Positions 22,076 to 34,529 of a DNA stretch of 64,000 nt are shown here, piece after piece; positions within the stretch are counted from its first letter, which is position 1, and each line of letters begins with the position of its first letter. A program made the translations under genes and the position numbers. This stretch comes from Larix kaempferi (lineage: Eukaryota > Streptophyta > Pinopsida > Pinales > Pinaceae): contig BSBM01000372.1 in NCBI GenBank assembly GCA_027924585.1, positions 34,116,001 through 34,180,000 of the forward strand, in the 5' to 3' direction. The notes beneath the pieces are model-generated. The model had not been told where the DNA came from. It saw only the letters and a list, made by a program, of their open reading frames with translations, and searched no databases.

Positions 22076-22879
22076 TAAATTTAAATGGATTATAACAAAT
22101 AATATAATTCTTCATTCCATAATTAATATATATAATAATTATTAACCTTATAAACTTGAATTCAAAGGGGTGAGATTATAATTGCTCAATAAATTACATT
22201 ATAATTTTTTCTATTCATTATTATGGCAAACATTATAATTTTGTTAATTTGATAAAAACTAGCACAACCACTTAACTTGTGGCCGATTAACATGTATAGA
22301 TCACAAGTTAAGTGCCACGAGTAAGTTATATGTTACTTGTTCTCCATGCTTAATTGTCATCACATGTTGTCTATGCTTCAGTTACCTGTTATCTTCTTTA
22401 GTTAAATGGGTTGTCTCTCACTACCTATTATCCATGCATGAGCTAGGAGTTATCCATGCTTCAACTACCAATTATTTTTTATGTTTCTTTTTTTTTATAA
22501 TTGTTTATTTTGAATTTTGAACTACGCCCATAAAATCAATTTAGACAATACACTTGTCCCATCCTCCTTCAATCTAGGAAAAACATAGATGATAGTCCAC
22601 CCCAAATTCTAAGATATAAACACCTATATGTGTAACAAGTAACAGATACCCTAATTGTTTAAGCCATAGACTATATGATTATTACCAACAATAATGTGAT
22701 ATCTATCTCCAATAATTCAATAATGTGATATTTATTGTAAATAATTAAATATTAAATTAAAACAAATAATATAATTTTTCAACTCATAAATTACAATTAT
22801 TTATAGAGAACAAGTAACAAATAATTTGTTAATAACATTTAACTTGTTCACCAAAAACAAGTTAAGTAGCAGTGCTAGT
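22076..22879. repeat. U sequence, AT-rich, no genes
   Basis: 22085-22260 matches 33830-34000, 44680-44860 and 280-540 (TTAAATGGATTATAACAAAT type). The remaining part is AT-rich and unrecognised. The last 16 bases (22864-22879) are the left target duplication of the next insert. Confidence 0.55.
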
Positions 22880-24347
22880 CCCCGGATGCGGGTGTCAACA
22901 AAGTTCAAACCACAGATGGCAGCATGGATCGCCCACCTGGCAGCTACACATAACACTAGTCCTCACCTCGGCAGTATGGCATGCAATCGAGCGAGGCAGT
23001 TAATAAGGATGATGCTAGGATGGTTGGCAATGAGGATGCAGTTAATACGCCTGTGCCGAACTCGGTTGTCTACATCTCTTTTCATTAACTGGAGCAACCA
23101 GTTCATGATGTTCCCGCGTGTGGCGCCTCGATGCTCTCTCCGCAAGTCCCTTGACATGAAGGATAGGCATATCACCACCCTCATTTGCAATCTTACGCAG
23201 GTTTTCGCAGTAGATTGCTCTGCTCGGATTTTCATAACCTGCAAGCTTGTTTTCTATACCATGACTCGTCCGTGGGGTACCTCCAGGAGAGGAGTAGGTC
23301 ATGGCGTTGGTCGGAATGCAGCCCCCCTAGACAAGGATAAGACGATAATTAGTGGCTACGATGGAAATGTCTCAGATTCAGTTCGAATCTTAATTGATGA
23401 TTGGGAATCCAGTAGGGTAGTAGATATACTCACATCCGGTAACCAAGGGAACCAAATTAACTACTACTGGTTGATCAAGAATATGATGGGGACCCTGGTA
23501 GAGGAAATGATGGAAAATTGGAACATTGCCAAGACCTCCATTATGGATATCAAGGCCTACCTGGTTCATCTGGAGGAAAAGCTAGCAACTTTGAACACCA
23601 TCTTAGCTGGTGGCAAATACTCCTTTGAAATCAACGCAATTCTTCGTAGAGGCTCTGGTCAAGATGAGCCCCAAAAAATAATGAAGGTCCAGATGATGTA
23701 GATGTCACTCAGCCTGGGGTGGATGCCTCTTCTTTGGGAGCTACTTCGCAAGGCACGCAATTCGCAGCTGCAAAGGTCTCTGTCTCTGTCATGGGTACCC
23801 CTTCTTGGCCGGTCTCTCATGCCTCAGGTGCCTTTCCGGGGGTCCCTCCCCCCGAAGCCTCCTTTCCTACACCGACTACCATTGATTCTCTGCACTATAA
23901 ATGGGTTTAGAAAATTGAAGGGGATGCTTCTCCCAGACACAAAACAAAACCACTGACACCCAAGCTCCCTCCCCAGAGCTGGGATGAGGATTTCTTTGGT
24001 AGCTATCCCATCATCGAAGATAATCCAAGCCCCCAGAATGAAGAAGCAAACACTTAGGCTTTCTCTAGCAGTCCCCAGCTCATACTGTGATGGTCACTGT
24101 TTCTGGTTTTTTTGGTTTTATAGTCTGTTGTTATGTACTGGTTTGTTCTCTGGGCTACTTTGTAAAGACTCTTTTCGAACCTGGTCCCCTCGGACAGGTA
24201 TTTTTTTCTCTATTGTTAATCTTCCTAGCATTTTTTAGCGTCTGGGATGGTGGTTTCATCACCCTAGACCACCTAAGTTAGCTAGTCGATATGTAATTTT
24301 TAAACCCCTTCTTTAAATATACAGTTGCAGTTTTACAAAAAAAATTA
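22880..24347 (+). mobile_element. Polyadenylated retro-insert carrying an unidentified coiled-coil-like frame
   Basis: Flanked by AAGTAGCAGTGCTAGT (22864-22879) and AAATAGTAGTGCTAGT (24348-24363), 14 of 16 bases matching, and ends in an A-rich tail (TTTTACAAAAAAAATTAAAA). This is the mark of LINE-mediated insertion. It is less AT-rich than its surroundings. It could be a 5'-truncated LINE 3' end or a retrocopy of an unknown transcript; no RT or RNase H is present. Confidence 0.72.
23270..24058 (+). pseudogene. Unidentified frame in the 22880-24347 insert
   Basis: I do not recognise the protein. One plus-strand frame runs to a stop at 23699-23701 and contains ISGYDGNVSDSVRILIDDWE, LIKNMMGTLVEEMMENWN and AKTSIMDIKAYLVHLEEKL, an amphipathic, probably coiled-coil segment. 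A shift near 23660-23680 would join it to a proline-rich tail (FPGVPPPEASFPTPTTIDSL, LTPKLPPQSWDEDFFGSYPI) that stops near 24056. A frame that stays recognisable across one shift suggests a once-coding region. By position near a poly(A) end it could be the last ORF of a LINE, like the one at 26335-26976, but I see no direct sequence match. Confidence 0.4.
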
Positions 24348-24363
24348 AAATAGTAGTGCTAGT

Positions 24364-25898
24364 TAAATATCAATATCACATCTCTATCATAACTCATGGT
24401 TACTATATTTTTCTTATAGCCAATAACTTCTACGTTTGGGAGTTGAAGGGTTCTAATATGATGCTATTTCCTTATAGATACTGTGCCTAAATTTTTTGCG
24501 TTTTAAGATATTATGCAGACAGATGTTTTCAAATATAGCTACTTAATACTTGTTGCTAAGTCAAATTAAGACTATGTTTAGCTTTGATATTACATTTCGT
24601 TTCGTAAGGTTTGGTTCCCGCGTTCGTGCCCTTTAAACAAATTGTTGCTATCATATCACATCAGTCTCCTGAAAATATTTTTTTGTATGGACATTTTTTC
24701 ATCACCCATTTTACTCAACATATCATTTATAAATATAATTCCTGAAAATGAAGTGTGATGGAGATGGAGATGGCGGATGACTTTCAATACGTCCGATCAC
24801 CCTATGAAAAATATGGATAGTTTCAATTATAATTCAAATTGAGAAATTTGAATTGGATTTTCATATGTAACTCTGGAATTACTTTATCCTAGTTTTTCCA
24901 CATACTACAGACTACTGGTATAATAAAGTTGCCTTTTTAAAAATATCAAGAGACTTAATTTTCCAGATCTCTCAATCTCACTGCTGGATTTGATTAGTAT
25001 GTTTTTGAGATTTATAATTAATGGATTATTAATCCCAAAATATTGCATGGCATATGTAGGATTTTAAGTTTTAGACACTAAAATCAAGGATGAAATTTGG
25101 TAGGCAAATTGCTAGTTGGGAAGTTTTTTACATGTCATTTATACAGAGAGAAATTACACTTAACTATCACAAATCTTTAAAAAAATGCTAAAAACTTTTT
25201 AGAATATGGTTGAAACCATTAAATTTATCAAAGTAAATTGGATTTTAATTTCCCAACCTTGATCAGATTAAAGAGATAACCTATATTAAAGTTAAAATAG
25301 ATATATAAACTTAGGTTAATATATCAAAGAAGTGTAAGTCATTAATCCGAGGTGGGGACGACCATAATAGATATAAAGTTAAAGTTAAGGTTGGGGTCCT
25401 TTATTTACTTTTGATGTAGGCCATAATATGGTTGAAACCATTAAATTTATCAAAGTAAAATGGATTTTAATTTCATAACCATAATCTGATGTAGGCCACT
25501 CCACCTACATCAGGACCCCACATCTATTAGAGCCCATTGTAACTACCTTCTTATAGCTAATAGCTATATTCGGCGGTTGAGTTTTGATGTAATGCTCTTC
25601 TCTAATGTGTGTACCTAAATTCTTTAGCATTTCAAGATTGGGCAAGCAGACGTTTCCAAATACTCTGTGACTTGTTGCCATGCTAATTTGCAGCCTGTTT
25701 AGGTTTGATATTATATACTGTTTTTAGGTTTGATATTATATATTGTTTTTAGGTTTTGCAATCGCTTTCTGTTTGCTTTGAAGTTGTTGCATTACTATAC
25801 AAATTGTTGTGATCACATCCATCGCCATTGTTGGCATCACACCAATACCAATACTTTATATTATTTTTTTTTTTAAATATAAGGACATGTTTGAATAT
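24364..25898. repeat. U sequence, no genes
   Basis: 24420-24470 (TTTGGGAGTTGAAG) matches 34140-34160 and 44975-45010. 24530-24720 matches 760-930, 45059-45200 and 49728-49869. 25545-25830 is a second subtype (GGGCAAGCAGACGTTTCCAA...) that matches 53230-53450. A 50-bp direct repeat (ATGGTTGAAACCATTAAATT) is at about 25206 and 25429. Confidence 0.55.
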
Positions 25899-25918
25899 TT
25901 TTGGGTTATTGTTTCTTT

Positions 25919-26334
25919 TTTTTTTTAACATAAATAGATAAGATTTTTTTATATATTAAAAAAGAACCGAAGCTGAGATATACAGTGTAAGATCAGGCCT
26001 ACTCCCAAAAATGAAGCTACCGAGATTTTATCATCATCTTTGACCAGCTAACATAAACATCTACGATCATAAACCCTAGCAAAGTGTAGAATAGCCATCC
26101 TTGAGCATTACATACTTCGATTGAAACTTCCTACTAATAAGCAGGAAAGAACTGACAGAAGAGCAACAAGACTTACAGAATTGCCATCCCTGAGTATTTC
26201 ATACACCATTTGTAATTGCCTACTGATAAGCGGGAAAAAAACTGACATAAGAGCTACAAGACTTGAAACATTACATATTAGAATGATCCAAAAAACAAAA
26301 AGACCAAAAGAGGACCCGAACCAGCCTACGAGCT
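25919..26334 (-). other. LINE C 3' untranslated region
   Basis: It runs from the last frame to the poly(A) tail. It contains an internal repeat: TACTAATAAGCAGGAAAGAACTGACA (shared core AACTGACA) near 26131-26158 recurs near 26221-26248, each followed by AGAGC(A/T)ACAAGACTT. No gene is seen. Confidence 0.6.
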
Positions 26335-26976
26335 TTAGTGCTCAGTTTCCTTGCCTCCACTTTTGCCACCGAGAATCATAATTTCCTGCCTCAGGTCCGA
26401 GATCTCCATGTGCATGCAGTCTATCTTACCTTTGATTCGATTAGCGATACCACGAATTGCCCTAATTTGGGCATCCAGATTGCAGGGGTAACCATTGTCC
26501 AAATCTGCAGCCAAACTATCCACCTTTTCGCCCAAATTTCTGATGCTTTCACCGGCCTCTCGTCGAGCTGACTGTTTCAAGGTAGACAGATGCTTCAAAT
26601 TCCTTTTAGTCTCAAGGTTCTCATTTCTTAGCAGATGCACTTGGGCGTCTAAAATCTCCAAGTGATCACCAACCATGCTGAGGGAGGCAGAGATGCCATG
26701 AATTTCTTCCAAGCCAATACTGGCAAAGTCCTAAGTCGACTTGCTTCGCTGCAGAAATGCCAAGCCTTCCTGAACCTCTGGCACCAAGGGGTGGCGCTTT
26801 TTGGGATTGAAACCACCGATACAAACAAACTTTGTATCCTGAACCTGCTCGCTTCGTTGCTGATGCACCAAGCCATCCTGACCACCTGGCCATGAGGGGC
26901 AGTGCTTCTTGAAGTCTGGGAAAACATTGCTAGGGCGAGGGATGGTTTTCTTACGGTAGTTAAGGGGATCTGCCAT
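26335..26976 (-). pseudogene. Possible third ORF of LINE C, downstream of ORF2
   Basis: From ATG 26976 to the stop at 26335 there is one frame of 213 codons with a single stop at 26731-26733. The N-terminal half has two related segments (HCPSWPGGQDGLVHQQRSEQ and RHPLVPEVQEGLAFLQRSKS). The C-terminal half is amphipathic and probably coiled coil (LEILDAQVHLLRNENLETKR, ANRIKGKIDCMHMEISDLRQ). Plant L1 elements usually end after the RNase H, so a further frame is unexpected. I do not recognise a domain; it may be a fused host transcript or an accessory LINE protein. Confidence 0.5.
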
Positions 26977-27260
26977 CTTCTTAGAGTCGAAGGAGCTTGA
27001 ATGACACTAGCCTTCCCTGCAGCCATCGTTAAATAACCATGAGCCTTGAAATTCCTCCAAATTCATTTCATGCATGCTACCCACGTGACAACCATGGGGT
27101 GCAAGCGTGTGATAGTCCATTGCTTCAGGATTCCAAGGAGGGTTTTGACCTATATAACAATTTTGATAAACCAATATTTGAAGAAGTAAGGCATGCCGGA
27201 GTTTCCAACCTGAGGGAGAACAAATTCTAAGAGCTGATGTCATGAGGGAGAAGTTGCGAA

Positions 27261-28545
27261 TTAACTAAAACAAGGAATCCATACCTTATTATTCACCTTG
27301 TGGTTGCTAACAAGAACACCACAATCTAATCTTGCACCATTGTTTGCCATGGCATCTGCCTCGATGTTATTTGTTCTCAAGATGTGAAGGAAGGTGATAG
27401 AATTAAATTCACTTACCAGACACTTGAGCAGGATGTGAACCTTAGAAACTGGGCTCTTTCTATTCATGAATAGTTCCCTAGCCTCCCTAATGACCAGCAT
27501 TGAGTCCCCGCAAGCTACTAAATCAGTGATACCTTCATTCCTTGCGATCTCAAGTCCCTTAGTAAGATCTAGCCATTCGACAGTGTTGTTTGTGCTTCTG
27601 CCTAAACCCCATGCATAGTCTGCCTTCTTAATTCCGTCAGAGTTGAAGAGAAATCCACCCGCACCTACTAGCCCAGGATTGCCTTTCGAGGCACTATTGA
27701 AAAAAAGGGTGTTGCACCCAATATTTTTTTTCCAATTTTGAATCTCCACTGTGTTCAGTCTGATGTGTCAGTTCTGAGAGATGGGTCTCTTAGGAGGAGG
27801 AGCCAGATAGAGGGAAGGATTTGGGAATAAGTAGTCTGAGGCCCAGACTTTTTATTCAACTTCCAAAGGTTCCTTGTTGATATTCGTCATACCTTGAACA
27901 GATAAGGCTTCAACCCATAGCGCTTTGGCCGAGACTATAACATGAGTTGGAGTGGAGATGATCCCTTCAAAATTTTCCTTATTCCTGGTTGTCCACAACT
28001 TCCAACAGATGAACTTTGGCAGGGCTTCCCAGGATCTCTTGAAGTCAGGCTTGTTGTGAAGTGATCCCATGTAGTAATCCTTCCAGCAAGCAAATAGGTC
28101 ATTCCAGTTAGTAGATAGAGTCACCTCAAAATTTAGATCAACGAAGGCCTTATGCCAAACTTCCTAGGCAAGCTTACACTCTAAAAAAAAATGCTCTACT
28201 TTTTCCTCTGATTTTTTACATAGAATGCATCTTGTTGGCCCCTCAATTCCTCTTTTTTGAAGGTTCTCAGTAGTAAGAATTTTTCGATGGGCTAGCATCC
28301 AGGTGAAATCATTTATTTTCGGGAGGCTATCCTTGGTCCATACATTTGCCCTTTTTTTTCCTTGGGGCTGCTATTTCTATCCATCATCCTGTAGCCAACT
28401 TTGACTGTATAGGCTCCCGATTGACTCCAAGCCCTTTTATCATTCAATTGCTGATGAACTGGACCTGCTCCGTGTAGAAGATCAAGAAGGGCAACAAAGT
28501 CTGATTGCAGATGTAACGAAATCTCCAGATTTAGCCATCCCACCC
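27261..28545 (-). pseudogene. LINE C ORF2, zinc-binding linker and RNase H
   Basis: KRAWSQSGAYTVKVGYRMMD and the following cysteine-containing zf-RVT region are at 28430-28190, then the linker FICWKLWTTRNKENFEG (about 27990). RNase H is at 27749-27261: NTLFFNSASKGNPGLVGAGG, NNTVEWLDLTKGLEIARNEG, VACGDSMLVIREA and RTNNIEADAMANNGA. The stop at 27261-27263 is the expected end of ORF2. The first RNase H Asp is replaced (FFNSASKG where relatives have FDGASKG). Confidence 0.88.
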
Positions 28546-28833
28546 ATCTTCCCTTATCGGACCATTCTGATAGGTCATATAAAGTAGTGAGGTGGCTCTA
28601 TCCAACCATGCCTTAAGCTCGATGAAATTCTAAAGGAAGTTGACAGGGTATCTCAGATCCGGTCTTATCCTGTCCTCTTAGAACTTTATCTTTTTACCAT
28701 TGCCAGGAATCCAGAAAATATGTTTTTGTAGAGTGGGCGCTACCTTCTTACAAAGATTCCAAATAGGGGTGTCAGTTTTGGACTGATTGATCTTTTCAAC
28801 ACATCGCTTTCTGCTTCTATTAATATATTTTTT

Positions 28834-30710
28834 CTATATGAACTCCTTCCACCAGGATTTCTTTCCTGTAATGATTCTCCAAAATATTTTAGCACCTAAG
28901 GCTATGGTCATAAATGATGAATCTCTAATTCTGGCACCCCCAGCAGCTTTTGGGATACAGACTTTCTCCCAGCTCATCAAATGGAACTTCTTGGATCCGT
29001 TGGTCTTCCCACCTTGCCAAATAAATCTTCTCAGCTCTTTCGTTATCTTCTGGATGATGCTTTTGGGGGCTAACGAGATTGAGCTGATGTAAATGGGGTA
29101 GGCAGAGAGGACTGAATTGATCAAAACAAGTTTTTCGGCCAAGTTAATCCATCTAAACCCCCACGATGAGATTTTTGCTTTGAGCTTGTAAATCAGGTCT
29201 TGCCAATCTGCAGCGTTTTTGTTTCCTTTAAAAATCGGGATTCCAAGATAGCTGAAAGAATTCCAAGAGGAATTACCCTCGAAGCCAAGAATTCGAGCTA
29301 TTTTGATCATCGTTTGTTTGGAACAATTCCATCCATACACTTTAGAATTTAAGGAATTAACTTTCCCATCATAGGATTTGAGGAAGGTTGTTAAAACACA
29401 TTTGAATCTTTCAGCTATAATTGTAGAAGCTCCTCCAAGCAAGATAGTGTCATCTGCAAACTGTGCATGGTTTACAACTCTGACTCCACACGCGATCCTC
29501 AGCCCTTTTAACTCCCTCAGCTCTTACAGATGTTGTAGCTTCTTGCTCAGAGATTTGACCACCAGAAGATAGAGGAAGGGGGACAAAGGGCACCCCTATA
29601 TTAAACCTCTAGTGGCTTGGAAGAAGGATGTTGGCCTGCCATTTACAAGAGGGGCAATCCAGGGCTTGCCTATACAAGATTTTACCCACCTAACGAATCT
29701 GATAGAAAAGCCGAATCTATTCATTATTTCAAACAGAAAGAAATGATTCACCCTGTCGAATGCATTAGCCATATCCAACTTGATTGCCATACCCTGTTGA
29801 TTTTTCTCCATGCTAGAGTGTATGGCCTCCTAGACAATAATGATGTTATCGAGAATTTGATGACCAACTATAAATCCACCTTGGGATTCAGAGATGAGCT
29901 TGCCCATAATTTTTTTCATTCGAGTAGCTATAATTTTTGTAAGAATCTTATATGAGGTGTTACAAAGAGAGATAGGCCTGAATCTATCAATCGAGCTAGG
30001 GTTGATGTCCTTAGGCATGAGAGCCAAGAAGAAGGAATTGGTGGATCCCCCAATTTTATCTTTTTTCCTGGTCCAGTTTAGCATTTTTTTTAAGTCCTCT
30101 TTGATGATGTCCCAGGTTGCTCTAAAAAATTTGATGGTGAAACCGTCTGGCCCAGGAGCTTTATCTAAATGGAGAGACCAAATAGCATCTCTGATTTCAT
30201 TTTCATAGATAGGTTTATTAAGCTCATGATTTGCAAGATCAGAAATGAGAGAAGGGATACCTGAAAGCAGGTCTTCCTGAGCTTCGGGATCGGTCTCATT
30301 GTTATCAGTATAGAGCATTTGAAAATGCTGCATAGCATGAGTTTTAATCTCCTCCTGGCCTGCGATCCGATTTCCATTACAATCTTTCAGCTCTTTAATC
30401 GAATTGTAGCTGAGATGAGCTTTAGTTTGCTTGTGGAAATACTCGGTCACTTGTTGTCCCCCCCTTTGAGCCAAGTCTGCCTAGATTTTATTCTCTAGAC
30501 TTCCTCCTCTTGCCTGGCAGTGTTGAGGATTCTGAGATTAAGATATTTTTCCTGGAGAAGAATGGAACTTGTGATGTCACTATCTTCCATGCTTTGTTGA
30601 AGGGAAGCAAGTTCTAAGTGGAGCTTTCTTTTGGTGAAGCCCAGATTTTGAAACTTAGCTTTTTCCCAAGCTTTTAAAGCAACGCGCACAGCCCGGAGCT
30701 TACATTCCAA
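28834..30710 (-). pseudogene. LINE C ORF2, reverse transcriptase
   Basis: Order: connecting region (ECKLRAVRVALKAWEKAKF), then LDKAPGPDGFTIKFFRATW, SIDRFRPISLCNTSYKILTK, SESQGGFIVGHQILDNI, KLDMANAFDRVNHFF (about 29790), and the catalytic FADDTILLGG (about 29470-29440). After that SYLGIPIFKGNKN, ISSWGFRWINLAEKLVLINS and FIWQGGKTNGSKKFHLMSW mark the thumb region. There are stops and at least two frameshifts, but the catalytic DD is present. Confidence 0.92.
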
Positions 30711-30743
30711 AATGTAGCTAGGAGATCCTTGAAAAGAAGAGTT

Positions 30744-31545
30744 CTAGGTGTTGTGTATAATGTTAAGAAGTTCCCCATCATGCAACCATAAGGGATTAAA
30801 ATGGAAAGTAATGGGCCCTAAATTTTCAGGGACTGATATCGTTAGACTAATAGGCTTGTGATCAGAAGTTGTTGACGGGAGAGCAAAAGCTGCAAGAAGA
30901 AGGTTTCTGAGGAGGAAGGTGGAACTAAGTAGGAACCTATCCAATCTAGCATCAATGTGACCAATACCACTTCTTCTATTGCTCCAGGTGAACTTCCCAT
31001 TATTCATTTCGACATCCAACAGATCTAATTCAGAAATTAGATCTTCCATCTTTTCCCCATAGGGGTCCCTGACCCTCGTGCCACCACGTTTCTCCTGTTG
31101 ATTTCTTGTGGTGTTAAAATCTCCTGCTATAATGACATCCTTTCCCCGAATATCATCTTTCAGGTTGGACAAATCCTCCCAAAACAAATCTTTATCCCTA
31201 TAGTGAGTAGGCCCGTACACATTGCAAATATAAGTGGAATGTTGATTGAGTTTTTCCCGAATTTCCAAAAGAAGCCAATGCTGACTTTCTTTGAAGGATT
31301 TTATCTGGAAATTATTAGAGAGAAAATTAGCTATGCCCCTAGAGGCTCCGTTGGAGCTGTAATATTTTCCATGGCTATCCTTCCAAAAGTGACGTGAGAG
31401 TGCTAAGACCTCCAAGTCTTGCATTTTTGTCTCCTGAAGAAGTAAAAGATCTGGTTTTTCGGTTTTAATCAAGAATTTCAATGCTTCTATTTTGCTAAAT
31501 CCTCTCAGACCCCTGCAATTCTAGGAGACAAGTTTCATCATTTCT
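30744..31545 (-). pseudogene. LINE C ORF2, endonuclease domain
   Basis: It opens MMKLVS*NCRG at 31545, where the usual motif is SWNCRG, so a Trp codon became TAG. AP-endonuclease-like motifs follow: LLLLQETKM, IIAGDFNTTRN, GKFTWSNRRSGIGHIDARLD and STTSDHKPISL, with the catalytic acidic and His residues visible. In the family it nicks target DNA to prime reverse transcription. The frame ends at 30744-30746 and resumes downstream after a short break. Confidence 0.9.
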
Positions 31546-32905
31546 TCGTAGCTTGTAACCCTACCCAAGGTTTACCATCTGGTTTTGCCACTCCTTGATT
31601 TTTATTTATTTGAAGAAACTTTGTTTCTTCTAAGCTCTTTTGCTTCCCCAATTCCAATTCTCTTTCTGCCTCCTGCTCCCAGAGAAATATTTGTGATATT
31701 CTCCCCCTCGTATTAGGAATTAAAAGGATATCCTGTGGATCCAGAGTCTCTTGAGACGACGATATTTCCAGGGTGAAGACTTGTGTCACGGCTTTGTTCT
31801 TTTTTACCTTGTCCGCCCAAGAGCCCCCAGGGGTCGGTGATCCTTCCATTATCATTTCTGGTGTGGCTTTAGGAGGAGATGAAGGAGAAGCATTGGGAGC
31901 TGCAACTGCCTCGTGTTCTATCTCTGCCACTGCCTCTTTTTCATGCTCTGCGTTATCCTGAGGAGGTATTTCCCCTTCCTCCATGGCCAAAGATTGAAAT
32001 TTATTGTTATTTGCTGCATCTTTCTCTATCTGCCCATTGTCTTTATTTTTCTCCTGATTCGATCATGATGCTGCAGTGACTAGTTGTAATGTTTTCCTCC
32101 CCCTCTTAGTTTGCTTCCAACCTTCTTCATGATTCTGTTCCTGTGTTTCGAGGACGGCTTTAGGGCAATTTTTAACGAAATGACCATACTCATGACATTT
32201 TTTGCATTTAAAGGGTAGCTACTCATAGTCTACTTTCTACATGTGTTCTCAGCCCTCCATTTGCATATTAACAACCCCAGGAAAACCTTTCTCTAGATCT
32301 ACCTCCACACAAATTCGGGCGCAAGATAATAATGGCCCTTTGGGCTCATCTTTGTCAATGAATATGCCGAGGGCATTTCCAATTGCCTGCAAAGTTTCAT
32401 CATTCCAGCAGTGAAGTGGAAGGTGAGGGAGACGGACCCATAGTGGGACAGCTGAGGGTACATCTTTTCCCGGATCGAATGATATATTCCATCGATCAAG
32501 ATAAAGGCCACGAGTGCCTAGGAAAGAATGACCACTTCTGAAAATAAGATCTCTATCTATCTTGTGCTCAAAAAGAAAGGTGAAGAATCCCTTACCACAA
32601 AAGCAATGCAGCAGGCCCCCGGAAATCAAGGGCATCCAATTTTTATTTATCCAAGCATCCATGGTTTTGGGGGAAGGTAAGATCCCAGTGAAATTCCCTA
32701 TTAAGCCTCTCTCGCTCAGAGCTAGGGCTTTCATATGTGAAACTGCCGACGTGATCTGGATCCAGGGGACAGTTGTTCGTTTGACAAAGGCATCAGAAGA
32801 GGCGGGGGCCGTTGGCTGCGAAGGAGTTGTAGCTACCAAAGTTCTAAAAGCCTCATCAAGGCAGCGGCGTTTCTCTTCAGGGGACGACTCCAAAGGGGGA
32901 TCCAT
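31538..32905 (-). pseudogene. LINE C ORF1, nucleic-acid-binding protein
   Basis: One frame from ATG 32905 to a stop at 31538. The N-terminal part looks like the DUF4283 domain of plant LINE ORF1 (GLIGNFTGILPSPKTMDAWI, FLFEHKIDRDLIFRSGHSFL, VPLWVRLPHLPLHCWNDETL). A CCHC zinc knuckle CKKCHEYGHFVKNC lies at about 32165-32210. The tail is acidic and Pro/Ala-rich (GEIPPQDNAEHEKEAVAEIE). In-frame stops at 32249-32251 and at two or three sites just before and after the knuckle break it; one (YE*LPFKC) sits where Trp is usual. ORF1 protein coats the LINE RNA. Confidence 0.88.
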
Positions 32906-33016
32906 CTCGAGTGAGGATCATGTGCTCCAATAACTAGCGCACGGGTTAACAGAACCCTAGTGGCGACCAACGTTCAAAAGGAGTTTCAAAATAGTCTTTT
33001 GGGTTATTATTTCTTT

Positions 33017-34160
33017 ATTGTGTAGTAGTTTTAGAATTGTTAAATGAAAAATATTTTCTATAATCAACATGGTACTAACAACATCACAAGAATACCATTA
33101 ATATCAATGAGTCCAACTTCTAAATTAAAAGCTTTCCATACTTAATAAACCAAACTTAAAATCCCAATATCTAGTAAAACATTCTATTAAATTAACTCAA
33201 AAATTTGTATATAAATTCATAAATTAAAAACTAAAGCCTTACATACCACCTCACTAAAGATAATTCACACTCAAGTGGGTGGAGACGATTGTTGTGTGAT
33301 TGAGCAAAACATGCACCCAATAAGATATATAACATTAGTTATAGGATGGTTTACGAGGGCATTCCGTGTTAGTCCACACTCCAAGGAAGTGGTCCAATCT
33401 CTATTTGGTATGTTTTTAAATTTATAGGTTATTTATAATTTTTAAAATAAATCCATGAAACATAAAAAAACATTTTGATTGGATAAGGGGTGCAGGAAAT
33501 GGATTAATGATATAAAATTCATATATATTTGGCATAAGTGGAATTTTAGTGATGTAATTTTTTTTGAATAACTATGATGAGTCAAGATGAGTCAACTTGC
33601 ATTTACAAATAGCAATCAATGATAACTGTCCTTACTACCAAACAACTAAATTATCATAGATTTTTCCATTAAAAATTTTATTTCTAAGAGAAATATTATT
33701 ATTACTAAAATAATTTTTCAAAATTAAAAAAAATAAAAATTAATTGGTACATAAACAAGGTATAATAAAAAAATCAAAACATTAAAAAACATTTAAGAAA
33801 AATAAAATTATTAATACCTTATCACCACCATAAACTTAAATGGATGAGAACAAATAACATAATTCTTGGTTCCATAATCAATATAATTATTAAACTTCTA
33901 AACTTAAATTCAAAGGAGTGAGATTATAACTACTCAGTAAATTACATTGTAATTTTTTCACTCTATGACAAATAACATAATTTTATCAATTGATAAAAAC
34001 AAATAACATAATTCTTTAAGTAATATGAGTCTTGAAATGATTATAGGAAACAACAAATATGATATGAAGTCAAATTAAATATCAATATCGCATCCCTATT
34101 ATAGCCCATGGTTACTATGTTTCTCCTAGCGAATAGTTTCTATGTTTGGGAGTAGAAGAG
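33017..34160. repeat. U sequence, no genes
   Basis: 33070-33360 matches 43870-44190 closely (ACATACCACCTCACTAAAGA, AGTGGGTGGAGACGATTGTT). 33780-34020 matches 44580-44870. 34070-34160 matches 44900-45000. The copy is cut at 34160 by a copia LTR (TTTGGGAGTAGAAGAG). No coding potential is seen. Confidence 0.6.
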
Positions 34161-34529
34161 TGTTGGTAGCAGAAACAATAAATTGAAACAACAACAATCA
34201 CATAATTGAACATGGAGATTTTACGTGGTAAAATATTTAATAGGGAAACACCCATGAGGCAAAGAGTATTGGTATTCTTATTATTTAACAATGGTGAATT
34301 ACAACAACTTACAACCCTTTATCACACACACTCTGATGATTTTGCCTCTACCGGCTTACATGGATATATAGCATCTCTCTTACATAGTTACATAAAATGA
34401 CCAATTTAATGTGCCGCTATCCATATTCTAACTTGGGCTATTTTTTTTTCAACCAAAGGCAGAATAATCGGGATCTAGAAAGACGCCCATATCCAAATAT
34501 GTGGGAAATTGGTTGTCACTATTTCAACA
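34161..34529 (-). repeat. LTR of the 34161-35046 copia fragment
   Basis: TG...CA ends with the 5-base inversion TGTTG/CAACA. The plus strand begins TGTTGGTAGCAG. The partner LTR was not found in the window. Confidence 0.75.

Larger units (their letters stand above)
25919..32996 (-). mobile_element. LINE C, full-length L1-type element (7078 bp)
   Basis: Minus strand. A 20-bp target duplication, TTTTGGGTTATTGTTTCTTT (25899-25918) and TTTTGGGTTATTATTTCTTT (32997-33016), brackets it, with the poly(A) tail as a T run from 25914. Order from the 5' end: about 91 nt of 5' UTR, ORF1 (DUF4283-like plus CCHC knuckle), ORF2 (endonuclease, RT, zinc region, RNase H), then about 1.3 kb with a further frame. 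All frames carry stops or shifts. Neither end is truncated, which is unusual for a plant LINE copy. Confidence 0.92.
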
